Position numbers and translations under genes: made by a program | The notes under the pieces: model-generated | Told to the model about the DNA's origin: nothing | The model's database searches: none | What the model saw: the letters and a program-made list of their open reading frames with translations, nothing else | In this document: positions 45,133 to 54,365 of the stretch, in pieces | How positions within the stretch are numbered: position 1 is the first letter of the stretch | Layout: each line of letters starts with the position of its first letter | Source: Rhizobiales bacterium 2SD | Lineage (GTDB): Bacteria > Pseudomonadota > Alphaproteobacteria > Rhizobiales > Beijerinckiaceae | Length of the DNA: 64,000 nucleotides | Assembly (NCBI GenBank): GCA_005502805.1 | Contig: SCMY01000009.1 | Location: forward strand, 62,001 to 126,000 | Direction of reading: 5' to 3'

Positions 45133-45765
45133 CTACACGGCGGCGCGCAGCGCGTCGATGTCCGCGCCGGCGATCAGGGGCAGGTTGCGTGCGATCTTCT
45201 CGGGCTCCCAGTCCCACCAGCGGATTTCGAGCAGGGCCGCGACCACCTCAGGCGAAAAGCGCATCTTCACGACGCGGCCGGGGTTGCCGACGACGACGGC
45301 ATAAGGCGGCACGTCGCGGGAGACCTGGGCGCGCGTCCCGATGATCGCGCCGTCGCCGATGCTGACGCCCGGCATGATCACCGCCTCGCGGCCGATCCAG
45401 ACATCGTTACCGATCACGGTATCACCGCGCAAAGGCAGGCCGTCGCGGGTGAAGTCGGGCACATTCTCGAAGCCGAACATGCCGAACGGATAGGTCGAGA
45501 AACCGCCCATCGGATGGTTAGCGCCGTTCATGATGAACTGCGCCGCCTGGGCGATCGCGACGAACTTGCCGATGATCAGCCGGTCGCCGATGAAGTCGAA
45601 ATGATAGCGCACGCAGCGGGCGAGGAAATGCTCGGGCCCGCGCGAGTCATCGTAATAGCTGTAGTCGCCGACCTCGACGAGCGGGTGGTCGACGACGGCC
45701 TTCAGGAAGGCCGTGCCCTTCCAGCCGGTGATCGGATGGCGGGTTTTGGGATCGGGAAGAGGCAT
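45133..45765 (-). CDS. CatB/Vat-like hexapeptide-repeat acyltransferase
   Basis: A 210-residue left-handed beta-helix acetyltransferase of the xenobiotic type. MNGANHPMGGFSTYPF carries the catalytic histidine typical of CatB/Vat enzymes, and the hexapeptide coil IGNDVWIGREAVIMPGVSIG and VVVGNPGRVVKMRF follow. Homologues include chloramphenicol and streptogramin acetyltransferases, but many have other acceptors, so a resistance role is not implied. It sits between yidC and engB. Confidence 0.88.
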   Translation of the reverse strand: MPLPDPKTRHPITGWKGTAFLKAVVDHPLVEVGDYSYYDDSRGPEHFLARCVRYHFDFIGDRLIIGKFVAIAQAAQFIMNGANHPMGGFSTYPFGMFGFENVPDFTRDGLPLRGDTVIGNDVWIGREAVIMPGVSIGDGAIIGTRAQVSRDVPPYAVVVGNPGRVVKMRFSPEVVAALLEIRWWDWEPEKIARNLPLIAGADIDALRAAV

Positions 45766-45810
45766 GGCGCGGCACTAAGCACATCGCTATCGCCGGGCCA
45801 AGCCGCGGCA

Positions 45811-45851
45811 CCAAAAGCAAAACGCCGGAGCCCCGAGAGGCATCCGGCGTT
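45811..45851 (-). terminator. Intrinsic terminator after yidC
   Basis: On the minus strand a hairpin (CGCCGGA/TCCGGCG, loop of about 13 bases) is followed by TTTTGCTTTT. It lies just after the yidC stop and separates the rpmH-rnpA-yidC unit from the acyltransferase-engB unit. Confidence 0.8.
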
Positions 45852-45886
45852 CCGTTCCGTCTTGGCAAGGGCTCGCGCCCCGCGCC

Positions 45887-47782
45887 TCACTTCTTGTTGC
45901 TGTTCGCCGGCTTTGGCGTCGTGCTGGCACCAGCCGCCGCGGCCGGCTTCTTGCCGAACATGCCCTTGAGATTGTCCCAGAGCTCGATCTTCACGCCGTG
46001 CTTGCGCATGATGTAGCCCTGCTGGGCGACCGAGAGCAGATTGTTCCAGCTCCAGTAGATCACCAGGCCGGCCGGGAACGAGCCGAGCAAGAAGGTGAAG
46101 AACACCGGCATCCAGGTGAACATCATCTTCTGGACCGGATCCGGCGGCTCCGGGTTCATCTTCATCTGCACGAACATCGTGATGCCCATCAGGATCGGCC
46201 AGATGCCGAGATGCAGCATGGCCGGCGGCGTGAAGGGCAGCAGGCCGAACAGGTTGAAGAGATTGGTCGGATCGGGCGCGGCGAGGTCCTTGATCCAGCC
46301 GTAGAACGGCGCGTGCCGCATCTCGATGGTGATGAACAGGATCTTGTAGAGCGCGAAGAAGACCGGGATCTGCACCAGCACCGGCCAGCAGCCGGCGAGC
46401 GGGTTGATCTTCTGCGTCTTGTACAGCTCCATCAGCGCCTGCTGCTGCTTCATCTTGTCGTCAGCATAGCGCTCGCGGATCGCCATCATCTCCGGCTGCA
46501 CCGCCTTCATCTTCGCCATCGAGGCGTAGGACTTGTTGGCGAGCGGGAAGAACAGCAGCTTCAGCAGGACGGTCACGACCAGGATGGCGATGCCGAAATT
46601 GCCGACATGCTTGTAGACCCAGTCCATCACGTAGAACATCGGCTTCGTGATGAAATAGAACCAGCCCCAGTCGATCATCAGCTCGAAGCGCTTGATGCCC
46701 TGGTTCTTCTCATAGCCGTCGATCGCCGCGACCTCCTTGGCGCCGGCGAACAGGCGCGAGGAGGCGCTGGCCGAGGCGCCGGGGGCGACATTGACGGCTT
46801 CGCCGAGGAAGTCGGCCTGGTAGGTGCGCACCGAGCCGGTCTGCACCGAGGAGTAGCGGCCCTCGTACTTCTTGCCCTGGTCCGGGATCGCAGCGGCAGC
46901 CCAGTACTTGTCGGTGATGCCGACGAAGCCACCGACCACGTCCTTCCAGGCCTTGCCATGCGTCGCCGAGCCGAGCGCCGGCTCCTTGTCGATGGCGTCG
47001 TAGGTGTATTCCTGCAGCCCCTGCTCGCCGAGCGAGCCGATCATGCCCTCGTGCAGCACGTAATAGCCGAGCGTCGCCGGCTTGCCGACGCGCACGACCT
47101 GGCCATAGGGGTAGAGCGAGACGGCGTTCGTGCCCTTGTTCTCGACCTCGTCGCGGATCGAGAACATGGCGTTGTCGTCGACCGAAATGGTGCGCTTGAA
47201 GGTGAGCCCCTGGCCGTTGTCCCAGGTCAGCGCCAACGGCTTGGCCGCGGTCAGGACCTGGCTGTCGGCGGTCCAGACCGTATTGGCGTTCGGCAGGGCG
47301 ACCGTGGCGCCCGGCCCAGCGACCCAGCCGAAATCGGAGTAATAGGCATTCGGCCCGCCGGCCGGCGAGAGCAGCACGATGATCGGGCTCTTCGGGTCGA
47401 CGGTCTCGTGATAGGCCTTGAGCGAGACGTCGTCGATGCGCGCGCCGGTCAGCGAGAGCGAGCCGGCGATCTTGCTGGTGTCGATCCTGACGCGCGGGCC
47501 GGTGGCGAGCGCCGCCTCGCGGGTCGCGGCGACGGGAGCTGCCGTGACCGGCGCCTGGCCCGGCTGCGCCGGCGCAGCACCGGGAGCCGGAGCGGTGCCC
47601 GGGGCGGCAGGAGCGCCGGAGGGCTGGGCCACCTGCTGGCTCTGCGCCTGCTGGTTCTGCTGGGCGATCTGCTTCTGCTTCTCGGCCTGCGGCAGGCCGT
47701 AGAAATATTGCCAGCCGAGCAGCACGACGACCGAGAGCGTGATCGCCAGCAGCAGATTGCGGTTGTCTTCTTTCATCATCAT
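45887..47782 (-). CDS. yidC: Membrane protein insertase YidC
   Basis: About 630 residues. A first membrane helix (about 9-28, LLLAITLSVVVLLGWQYF), a Gln/Pro/Ala-rich linker and a large periplasmic domain are followed by the conserved insertase core (ILVVTVLLKLLFFPLANKSY, INPLAGCWPVLVQIPVFFAL, FPAGLVIYWSWNNLLSVAQQ). Three tandem ATGs (47782, 47779, 47776) are possible starts. It is 38 bp downstream of rnpA; no yidD lies between them. Confidence 0.95.
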   Translation of the reverse strand: MMMKEDNRNLLLAITLSVVVLLGWQYFYGLPQAEKQKQIAQQNQQAQSQQVAQPSGAPAAPGTAPAPGAAPAQPGQAPVTAAPVAATREAALATGPRVRIDTSKIAGSLSLTGARIDDVSLKAYHETVDPKSPIIVLLSPAGGPNAYYSDFGWVAGPGATVALPNANTVWTADSQVLTAAKPLALTWDNGQGLTFKRTISVDDNAMFSIRDEVENKGTNAVSLYPYGQVVRVGKPATLGYYVLHEGMIGSLGEQGLQEYTYDAIDKEPALGSATHGKAWKDVVGGFVGITDKYWAAAAIPDQGKKYEGRYSSVQTGSVRTYQADFLGEAVNVAPGASASASSRLFAGAKEVAAIDGYEKNQGIKRFELMIDWGWFYFITKPMFYVMDWVYKHVGNFGIAILVVTVLLKLLFFPLANKSYASMAKMKAVQPEMMAIRERYADDKMKQQQALMELYKTQKINPLAGCWPVLVQIPVFFALYKILFITIEMRHAPFYGWIKDLAAPDPTNLFNLFGLLPFTPPAMLHLGIWPILMGITMFVQMKMNPEPPDPVQKMMFTWMPVFFTFLLGSFPAGLVIYWSWNNLLSVAQQGYIMRKHGVKIELWDNLKGMFGKKPAAAAGASTTPKPANSNKK

Positions 47783-47820
47783 CGTCTGAAAACGGTCTCG
47801 CTGGCTGCCCTGGCGGGCGT

Positions 47821-48204
47821 CTATGAGGCTTGGCGCGGAGAGGAGCGCCTGTCGGGGCGGCGCTTGCCGCCGCTCGGGCGGGCATGGTCGAGCGCGACCG
47901 CGATGTCATCGACCATGGCCGCGAACGAGGCGTTCACGGTTTCGGGCCGCGCGACGATCACGAGATCGCAGGGCCTGCCGGCCTGCTCCGCCAGAGCGAG
48001 GGCGGCAGCTGCACGCAGGCGGCGGCGGATGCGGTTGCGCACCGCGGCATTGCCGGTCTTGCGCGAGGCGGTCAGCCCGAGACGCAGACCGTCCTGGGCC
48101 GGCTTGTCGAGGACCTGAGCAGTGAAGGCGGACGAACGAAAACGGCGGCCGTGCTCGGCCGCCGCGAGAAAGTCCTTGCGTTGCGTCAGACGGGCGAGGC
48201 GCAT
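47821..48204 (-). CDS. rnpA: Ribonuclease P protein component
   Basis: A 127-residue basic protein that assists the RNase P RNA in tRNA 5' maturation. RLTQRKDF, LGLTASRKTGNAAVRNRIRRR (the RNR motif) and DLVIVARP are diagnostic. It is between rpmH (55 bp upstream) and yidC. Confidence 0.95.
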   Translation of the reverse strand: MRLARLTQRKDFLAAAEHGRRFRSSAFTAQVLDKPAQDGLRLGLTASRKTGNAAVRNRIRRRLRAAAALALAEQAGRPCDLVIVARPETVNASFAAMVDDIAVALDHARPSGGKRRPDRRSSPRQAS

Positions 48205-48259
48205 GGCGATTGGCCAGTCTTCCGGAACGGGCGCGCCTCGACAGCGCGCCTTGAGCTCA

Positions 48260-48394
48260 TCAGGCCGACAGACGCTTGCGGCCGTGGGCGCGGCGGGCGG
48301 CGATGACCTTGCGGCCGCCCTTGGTCGCCATGCGGGCGCGGTAGCCGTGGCGGCGCTTGCGCACCAGCTTGCTGGGTTGATAGGTTCTCTTCAC
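48260..48394 (-). CDS. rpmH: 50S ribosomal protein L34
   Basis: A 44-residue basic protein (KRTYQPSKLVRKRRHGYRAR start, KGGRKVIAARRAHGRKRL end), an almost invariant L34. The GTG start at 48394 has GGAGAC upstream and gives the exact family length. It heads the rpmH-rnpA-yidC run. Confidence 0.97.
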   Translation of the reverse strand: MKRTYQPSKLVRKRRHGYRARMATKGGRKVIAARRAHGRKRLSA

Positions 48395-48606
48395 GGTCCG
48401 TCTCCGGGGCCTTGATCGGCAGGGCGAACACGGCTCCCGAAGGGAAAGCCCGCGCCAGCCAAGCCTGTCATGCAATAAGGGTCAGCGCTGCCGAGGCAGC
48501 GCAGGTCGCGGGCTTATGGCGGATGGGGCGGATGAAGTCAATCCTGAGTGGCATGCGCCGCAGGGTCGCGGCCGTGGCCGCAAAACCCCTGTCCGACGCA
48601 GGCATC

Positions 48607-49158
48607 ATGCGTGACACCGTTTTGGACCGCGAATGGGACGCGCAGAGGCAGTTTCCGGAGGTCGTCGATCCCGCCGGATACCGTGCGGCCAGAATATGGA
48701 ACTGCAAATACCGGACGTTGAAGCCGATCGCCGCCTTTACCGGCTTGGAGGAGCTGGCGATCCTGTCCGTTCCGGACCCTGACCTGACTTTCCTCGAAGG
48801 GCTCGGTCGGTTGACTTACCTGCGCCTGCTACATCTGCCGAAAGTGACCGATCTGGCGCCGCTCGCACATCTGCAGAACCTGAGGACACTCCTGATCGAG
48901 ACGCTGCCGAGCTGGGATTCCGGCAACAAGCGGTTGACGGTCGATTCGCTCGAACCACTGGGAGAACTGCGCAATCTTGAGAACATCACCCTGATCGGCA
49001 TTCGCACTCCCGATCGATCATTGCGGCCGCTCGAGCGATGCGGCAAGCTGCGCACCGCGTGGTTCGGGCACCTCCCCGAAGATGAGATAGCTCGCTTCCG
49101 CGCTGCGACCGGCTGCATCAGCGCCAGCTCGCCACCACCGAAGCTCATCCGCGTCTGA
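48607..49158 (+). CDS. Leucine-rich-repeat-like protein
   Basis: A protein of about 183 residues with four to five repeats of LRR spacing (LEELAILSVPDPDLTFLEGL, LTYLRLLHLPKVTDLAPLA, LRTLLIETLP, LENITLIGI). There is no signal peptide. The start is uncertain: ATG 48607 is the simplest; 48532 and 48523 would add up to 28 residues. It is probably a protein-interaction module of unknown role. Confidence 0.6.
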   Translation: MRDTVLDREWDAQRQFPEVVDPAGYRAARIWNCKYRTLKPIAAFTGLEELAILSVPDPDLTFLEGLGRLTYLRLLHLPKVTDLAPLAHLQNLRTLLIETLPSWDSGNKRLTVDSLEPLGELRNLENITLIGIRTPDRSLRPLERCGKLRTAWFGHLPEDEIARFRAATGCISASSPPPKLIRV

Positions 49159-49176
49159 CCGGCCGCAAGATGCCGC

Positions 49177-49207
49177 TTGCACTCCCGCCCCGAAATACCG
49201 ATATAGC
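49177..49207 (+). promoter_or_regulatory. Candidate ffs promoter
   Basis: TTGCAC (49177-49182) and TATAGC (49202-49207), 19 bp apart, end five bases before the SRP RNA 5' end. The spacing is longer than ideal; position is the main support. Confidence 0.5.
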
Positions 49208-49211
49208 GCTC

Positions 49212-49306
49212 GGGAGGTTGGCGAGGGACGTCTCACTCGCCAACCCGGTCAGGTCCGGAAGGAAGCAGCCGTAACGAGACCGAACGGGTCTTCGTCCAAC
49301 CTCCTA
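49212..49306 (+). ncRNA. ffs: Small bacterial signal recognition particle RNA (4.5S)
   Basis: The conserved domain IV is present (GGTCAGGTCCGGAAGG followed by AAGCAGCC), with GGAA tetraloop and asymmetric loop. The ends GGGAGGTTGG and CCAACCTCCT pair to close the hairpin, giving about 95 nt. Its place just before dnaX is common in Alphaproteobacteria. Confidence 0.96.
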
Positions 49307-49432
49307 CTTCAGCGCCGACATCGGCGGCGCCTTGGATGTGCGCGCCACACCCCCTCACATTCCTGACGCGTTCGCGCCCTCCTATGACAGAGCGGCGTTG
49401 ACCGCCGCGCTGCGATTGGCGAAAGCAGGGGC

Positions 49433-51286
49433 ATGACCGACGAGACCGTTCCCGCCGACGAGCCGGGTTTTCCCGGCATGGCTCCGGCGCCAGCTCCGGC
49501 CGCACCCCCCGCCGGCTATCGCGTGCTGGCGCGCAAATATCGGCCGGCGCATTTCGGCGACCTAATCGGCCAGGACGCTATGGTCCGGACGCTGACAAAC
49601 GCGTTTGCGGCTGGCCGTATCCCGCAGGCCTGGATGCTGACCGGCGTGCGCGGAGTCGGCAAGACGACCACGGCACGCATCCTGGCACGAGCGCTGAATT
49701 TCCAGCACGCCGACGGCAGCGGCGCGCCGACAACCGACCTCACGCAGTTCGGGGTGCATTGCCAGGCGATCGTCGAAGGCCGGCATATCGACGTGATGGA
49801 GATCGACGCCGCTTCGAACAACGGCGTCGACAATGTCCGCCAGATCAACGACGCGGTGCGCTACGCCCCGACCAGCGCCCGCTACAAGGTCTATATCATC
49901 GACGAGGTCCACATGCTCTCGGGAGGCGCCTTCAACGCCTTCCTGAAGACGCTGGAGGAGCCGCCGCCGCACGCCAAGTTCATCTTCGCCACCACCGAGA
50001 TCCGCAAGGTGCCGGTGACGGTGCTGTCCCGTTGCCAGCGCTTCGACCTGCGCCGCGTCGATGCAGCGCTGCTGGTCGGACATCTCGACAAGATCTGTCG
50101 GGCGGAAGGGATCGATGCCGAGGAGGAGGCGCTCGCCGCCGTGGCGCGGGCCGCCGAAGGCTCGGTGCGCGATTCGCTCTCGATCCTCGACCAGGCGATC
50201 GCTCATGCCGGCGGCAGGATCACGCTGGACGAAGTCCGCACCATGCTCGGCCTCTCCGACCGGGCGCGTGTGATCGACCTGTTCGAGCTGGTGATGAAGG
50301 GCGACATCGCGGGGGCGCTGGGCGAGCTACGGGCGCAATACGACGCCGGCGCTGACCCGGCGGTGGTGCTCTCCGATCTCGCCGAGTTCAGTCACCTCGT
50401 CACCCGACTCAAGCTCGTGCCCGATGCCGCCAAGGACAACAGCCTCAGCCAAGCCGAGCGGGTGCGTGGCGCCGATTTCGCCCAGCGTTTGTCGATCCGC
50501 GTGCTGGCGCGAGCCTGGCAGATGCTGCTGAAAGCGATCGGCGAGGTCCGTCAGGCCGACCGCCCGGTCATGGCCGCCGAGATGGCGCTGGTCCGTCTCG
50601 CCCATGCCGCCGACCTGCCGACGCCGGACGAAGCGCTGAGAATGCTGCGTGACGGCAGCGGGGCCGTCGGCGGCAACGGCTCTGCGGCTCCACGTCCGCA
50701 CTCCGGCGGCGGCGCGACCGCGCTCGCGGCCCGGCCGGTGCTGGCCAGCGCCAATCCGCTGCCCGCCGCGGCACCGGCCGCGCAGGTACGGGCCAGCGCC
50801 CTGCCCCAGCCGCAGAGCTTCGAGGAGGTCGTCGCGCTTGCCTCGCGCCATCGCGACATCACCATGAAGCTGGCGCTGGAACGCGATGTCCGCCTGGTCC
50901 GCTTCGAGCAGGGCCGGATCGAGTTCGCGCTGGCCGAACACGGCAATCGCCTGCTCGCCAACGACCTGTCGAAGCGGCTGAAGGAATGGACCGGCCAGAC
51001 CTGGCTGGTTGCCGTCGTCAATGCCGAAGGCACAGCGACGCTGCGCGAGCAGGCTGTGGCGGCCCGCGACAAACGCGAGACCGACGCCGCCAACCATCCA
51101 GCCGTGCGCGCAGTGATGGAACGTTTCCCGGGCGCACGCATCGTCGATGTGCGCGATCCGCGCGCAGCGGAGGCCGAGACGCCTGCCGCCTCGGCGGGCA
51201 GCGACGAGGATCTGCCGGAAATCGAGCCGCTCTTCGACGACAGCGAGCCCGATTTCGACGGCGTCGAGTTCTGGACCGACAACTGA
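49433..51286 (+). CDS. dnaX: DNA polymerase III subunit gamma/tau
   Basis: A 617-residue clamp-loader ATPase. Walker A GVRGVGKT is at residues 71-78, DEVHMLS is Walker B, and SRCQRFDLRR is sensor 1/arginine-finger region. Between Walker A and B the usual four zinc cysteines are reduced to one (FGVHCQAI), as seen in other Rhizobiales. A Pro/Ala linker and tau-like C-terminus with an acidic tail (DLPEIEPLFDDSEPDFDG) follow. It is first in dnaX-ybaB-recR. Confidence 0.95.
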   Translation: MTDETVPADEPGFPGMAPAPAPAAPPAGYRVLARKYRPAHFGDLIGQDAMVRTLTNAFAAGRIPQAWMLTGVRGVGKTTTARILARALNFQHADGSGAPTTDLTQFGVHCQAIVEGRHIDVMEIDAASNNGVDNVRQINDAVRYAPTSARYKVYIIDEVHMLSGGAFNAFLKTLEEPPPHAKFIFATTEIRKVPVTVLSRCQRFDLRRVDAALLVGHLDKICRAEGIDAEEEALAAVARAAEGSVRDSLSILDQAIAHAGGRITLDEVRTMLGLSDRARVIDLFELVMKGDIAGALGELRAQYDAGADPAVVLSDLAEFSHLVTRLKLVPDAAKDNSLSQAERVRGADFAQRLSIRVLARAWQMLLKAIGEVRQADRPVMAAEMALVRLAHAADLPTPDEALRMLRDGSGAVGGNGSAAPRPHSGGGATALAARPVLASANPLPAAAPAAQVRASALPQPQSFEEVVALASRHRDITMKLALERDVRLVRFEQGRIEFALAEHGNRLLANDLSKRLKEWTGQTWLVAVVNAEGTATLREQAVAARDKRETDAANHPAVRAVMERFPGARIVDVRDPRAAEAETPAASAGSDEDLPEIEPLFDDSEPDFDGVEFWTDN

Positions 51287-51305
51287 CCGCAAAGGGAGCG
51301 CCGCC

Positions 51306-51626
51306 ATGCGCGATATGATGGGCCTGATGAAGCAGGCGCAGGACATGCAGAAGAAGATGGCCGAGATGCAGGCCCAGCTCGACACCCTCGAATTCGAGGG
51401 CTCGGCCGGCGGCGGCCTGGTCAAGGTGGTGATGACCGCCAAGAACGTGCTGAAATCGGTGAAGATCGACCCGAGCCTGATGGTTCAGGGCGAAGAGGAG
51501 ATTCTCGAGGACCTCGTCATTTCCGCCAGCAACGACGCCCGCAACAAGGCCGAGCGCTCGGTGCAGGAGCGGATGGCCGAGGTCACCCGCGGCCTGCCGA
51601 TCCCGCCTGGCATGAAGCTGTTCTGA
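51306..51626 (+). CDS. ybaB: YbaB/EbfC nucleoid-associated protein
   Basis: A 106-residue dimeric DNA-binding protein. MKQAQDMQKKMAEMQAQL, GLVKVVMTAKNVLKSVKID, and GLPIPPGMKLF are diagnostic. It is 19 bp after dnaX and before recR, the usual order. ATG 51306 starts the conserved N-terminal helix. Confidence 0.95.
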   Translation: MRDMMGLMKQAQDMQKKMAEMQAQLDTLEFEGSAGGGLVKVVMTAKNVLKSVKIDPSLMVQGEEEILEDLVISASNDARNKAERSVQERMAEVTRGLPIPPGMKLF

Positions 51627-51635
51627 ATCGAGCTC

Positions 51636-51722
51636 GGCGTCATGCTCGGGCTTGACCCGAGCATCTCGTGCAGAAAAGCCCCCTTGTCCTGAGATGGTCG
51701 GCTCAAGGCCGACCATGACGCC
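51636..51722. repeat. Palindromic interspersed repeat, GTCATG family, copy 1
   Basis: A symmetric element: outer arms GGCGTCATG and CATGACGCC, side hairpins CTCGGG-CTTGA-CCCGAG and GTCGGC-TCAAG-GCCGAC, then inner arms CATCTC and GAGATG around a central loop. It lies between ybaB and recR within their presumed operon, and resembles RIME-type repeats of Rhizobiales. Confidence 0.85.
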
Positions 51723-51731
51723 CAGAGACCC

Positions 51732-52337
51732 ATGTCCCGCACCATTACCGGCCCCGAGATCGAGCGCCTGATCCAGCTCCTGGCCAAGCTGCCGGGCTTA
51801 GGTCCCCGCTCGGCCAGGCGCGCCGCGCTCCACCTCGTCAAGAAGCGCGAGCAATTGCTCGGCCCGCTGGCCGAGGCGATGGCTGTGGCGCGCGAGCGCA
51901 TCGTCGTCTGCTCGACCTGCGGCAATGTCGACACCAGCGACCCGTGCGGGCTCTGCCGCGATCCGCGCCGTGACGAGAGCCTGATCGTCGTCGTCGCCGA
52001 TATCGCCGATCTCTGGGCGCTGGAGCGTTCGGGCGCGGTCGGCGGGCGCTACCACGTGCTCGGCGGCGTGCTCTCGGCGCTCGACGGCATAAGGCCGGAA
52101 AACCTCTCGCTCGACGCGTTGGTGGCGCGCGCCTCGGAACCGGCGGTGAAGGAAGTGATCCTGGCGCTCAACGCCACGGTCGAAGGCCAGACCACCGCCC
52201 ATTTCATCACCGATCTCCTGGCGCATCTTGAGATCAAGGTGACCAAGCTCGCCCATGGCGTGCCGGTCGGCGGCGAGCTCGACTATCTCGACGACGGCAC
52301 CTTGGCCGCAGCGATCCGCCAGCGCACGGGATTCTGA
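51732..52337 (+). CDS. recR: Recombination protein RecR
   Basis: A 201-residue RecFOR pathway protein. The N-terminal helix-hairpin-helix (LAKLPGLGPRSARRAALHL), the C4 zinc finger (CSTCGN then CGLCRD), and the Toprim domain (LIVVVADIADLWALE, YHVLGG) are complete. Confidence 0.96.
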   Translation: MSRTITGPEIERLIQLLAKLPGLGPRSARRAALHLVKKREQLLGPLAEAMAVARERIVVCSTCGNVDTSDPCGLCRDPRRDESLIVVVADIADLWALERSGAVGGRYHVLGGVLSALDGIRPENLSLDALVARASEPAVKEVILALNATVEGQTTAHFITDLLAHLEIKVTKLAHGVPVGGELDYLDDGTLAAAIRQRTGF

Positions 52338-52346
52338 CGGGCCGTC

Positions 52347-52634
52347 TCAATCGTCCCAGGGCGAAACGTTCTTGCAGCGATAACCGACGAAGCATTGCGG
52401 CGTGTCGCGGGCCGGCACCCAAGCTGGAAAGGTCGTCTCGTCGAACTGGCAGAAGCTGCGATCGCGCACGAAGCGGTCATAGGTGTAGCCGCCGGTGCCG
52501 AGCACGATCGCGCCATTGGCGAGGACGCTCTGGCGGTTGGCGGCGCAGCTGCGCTCGGGGGATTGCGGCCGCCCTTGCGCCAGCGCCGACCCGGCAAAGC
52601 CCAGGGCGAAAAGGGCAATCAGGATTCGAGTCAT
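52347..52634 (-). CDS. Small exported protein
   Basis: A 95-residue protein with a signal peptide (MTRILIALFALGFAGSALAQ) and four cysteines in the 75-residue mature part (SCAANR, FCQFDE, CFVGYRC), suggesting two disulphides. No family is recognised. It is convergent with recR, ten bases apart. Confidence 0.65.
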   Translation of the reverse strand: MTRILIALFALGFAGSALAQGRPQSPERSCAANRQSVLANGAIVLGTGGYTYDRFVRDRSFCQFDETTFPAWVPARDTPQCFVGYRCKNVSPWDD

Positions 52635-52739
52635 CGTTCGCCTCCGCAGCGTTAAGCCTGTTCGCATTGTATCATGCCCGGGCCGCTCACGTTCCCGCTT
52701 TGCCTTGACGGCGCCGCAGGCTTCCGCCATCGCTCACCC

Positions 52740-52830
52740 CGTCATGCTCGGCTTGTCCCGAGCGTCCACGTCTTCCCCTTTTCATCCACGTCGCAAGGCG
52801 TGGATGGTCGGCACCGGGCCGACCATGACG
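52740..52830. repeat. Palindromic interspersed repeat, GTCATG family, copy 2
   Basis: Outer arms CGTCATG and CATGACG flank side hairpins CTCGG-CTTGT-CCGAG and GTCGGC-ACCGG-GCCGAC. The inner arms are CGTCCACG and CGTGGATG (one G-T mismatch); the latter also pairs perfectly with CATCCACG at 52783-52790. It ends 15 bp before dapD and so lies in its leader or promoter. Confidence 0.82.
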
Positions 52831-52845
52831 AGAGAGAGCCGCTCC

Positions 52846-53688
<843 letters not shown>

Positions 53689-53708
53689 CAACAACGGAGG
53701 CGGAGCCG

Positions 53709-54302
53709 ATGAAGACGCTTCTGAGCGCCGCTTTCCTCTCACTGTTCTCCTTGGCATCGACGGCAGCGCAGGCCGAGCCGGTCGCGTTGACCTTGAAGCT
53801 CGTCGACGAAGCCGGCAAGCCGCTGGCCGGCCTCGGTGTCCGGGTCGCAATCGGCTCGGAGGCCGAGATCAGCGCGCCCGGCGCCGGACAGCAACTTGCC
53901 ACCGATGCCGGCGGCGTCATCCGGATGCAGACCGACGCCACGGTCGATCGCCGCAGCGTCTCCTCGACCAGCGTCTTCACCCGCCACCCGGCCGAGCATC
54001 TCGTCGTCGGCATCGAGCTCGATCTGATCGGGCGGCGCGCGCTCTACCGCGTCCGGCTCGACCAGACCAAGGCCGGCACGGTCGGCCAGATCAACGCCTT
54101 CCTGGCAGGGGCTGGAGGCCGCTTCGATCAGCCGCTCGCCTTCCATGCCGACACACGCAGCTGGAGCCTGCCCGACGATCCCGCCGGCCTGCGCCTGACC
54201 GGCATCGGCGCCGAGCTCAAGGCACACAGCATGGAGGGGTCGGCCGCGGCCGGCCGAACCATCGCGCTCACCATCGCCAAGCAGAGCTTCACACGGCGAT
54301 AG
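53709..54302 (+). CDS. Exported protein of unknown function
   Basis: A 197-residue protein with a signal peptide (MKTLLSAAFLSLFSLASTAA-QA). The mature protein begins with a strand pattern like carboxypeptidase-regulatory/transthyretin-like folds (LTLKLVDEAGKPLAGLGVRV). It is 20 bp after dapD with a GGAGGCGGAG ribosome site, so probably cotranscribed. Function unknown. Confidence 0.75.
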   Translation: MKTLLSAAFLSLFSLASTAAQAEPVALTLKLVDEAGKPLAGLGVRVAIGSEAEISAPGAGQQLATDAGGVIRMQTDATVDRRSVSSTSVFTRHPAEHLVVGIELDLIGRRALYRVRLDQTKAGTVGQINAFLAGAGGRFDQPLAFHADTRSWSLPDDPAGLRLTGIGAELKAHSMEGSAAAGRTIALTIAKQSFTRR

Positions 54303-54304
54303 AG

Positions 54305-54335
54305 GGCGGGCTTGGCATCTCCCGCAAGGCCCGCC
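54305..54335. other. GC-rich hairpin at convergent gene ends
   Basis: GGCGGGC-TTG pairs with CAAG-GCCCGCC with one bulged base. There is no T tract on either side, so a terminator role is only possible. Confidence 0.35.
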
Positions 54336-54365
54336 GCGGTCGCGGCGAGCCCATGGACGAGACTT

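Noticed and set aside
45133..45765. Acquired chloramphenicol resistance gene
   Set aside because: The CatB/Vat fold is widespread with other substrates, composition matches the neighbours, and no mobile element flanks it.
45998..48118. A 700-codon plus-strand open frame opposite yidC and rnpA
   Set aside because: It is the antisense shadow of two certain genes, and its composition is repetitive Arg/Asp/His.
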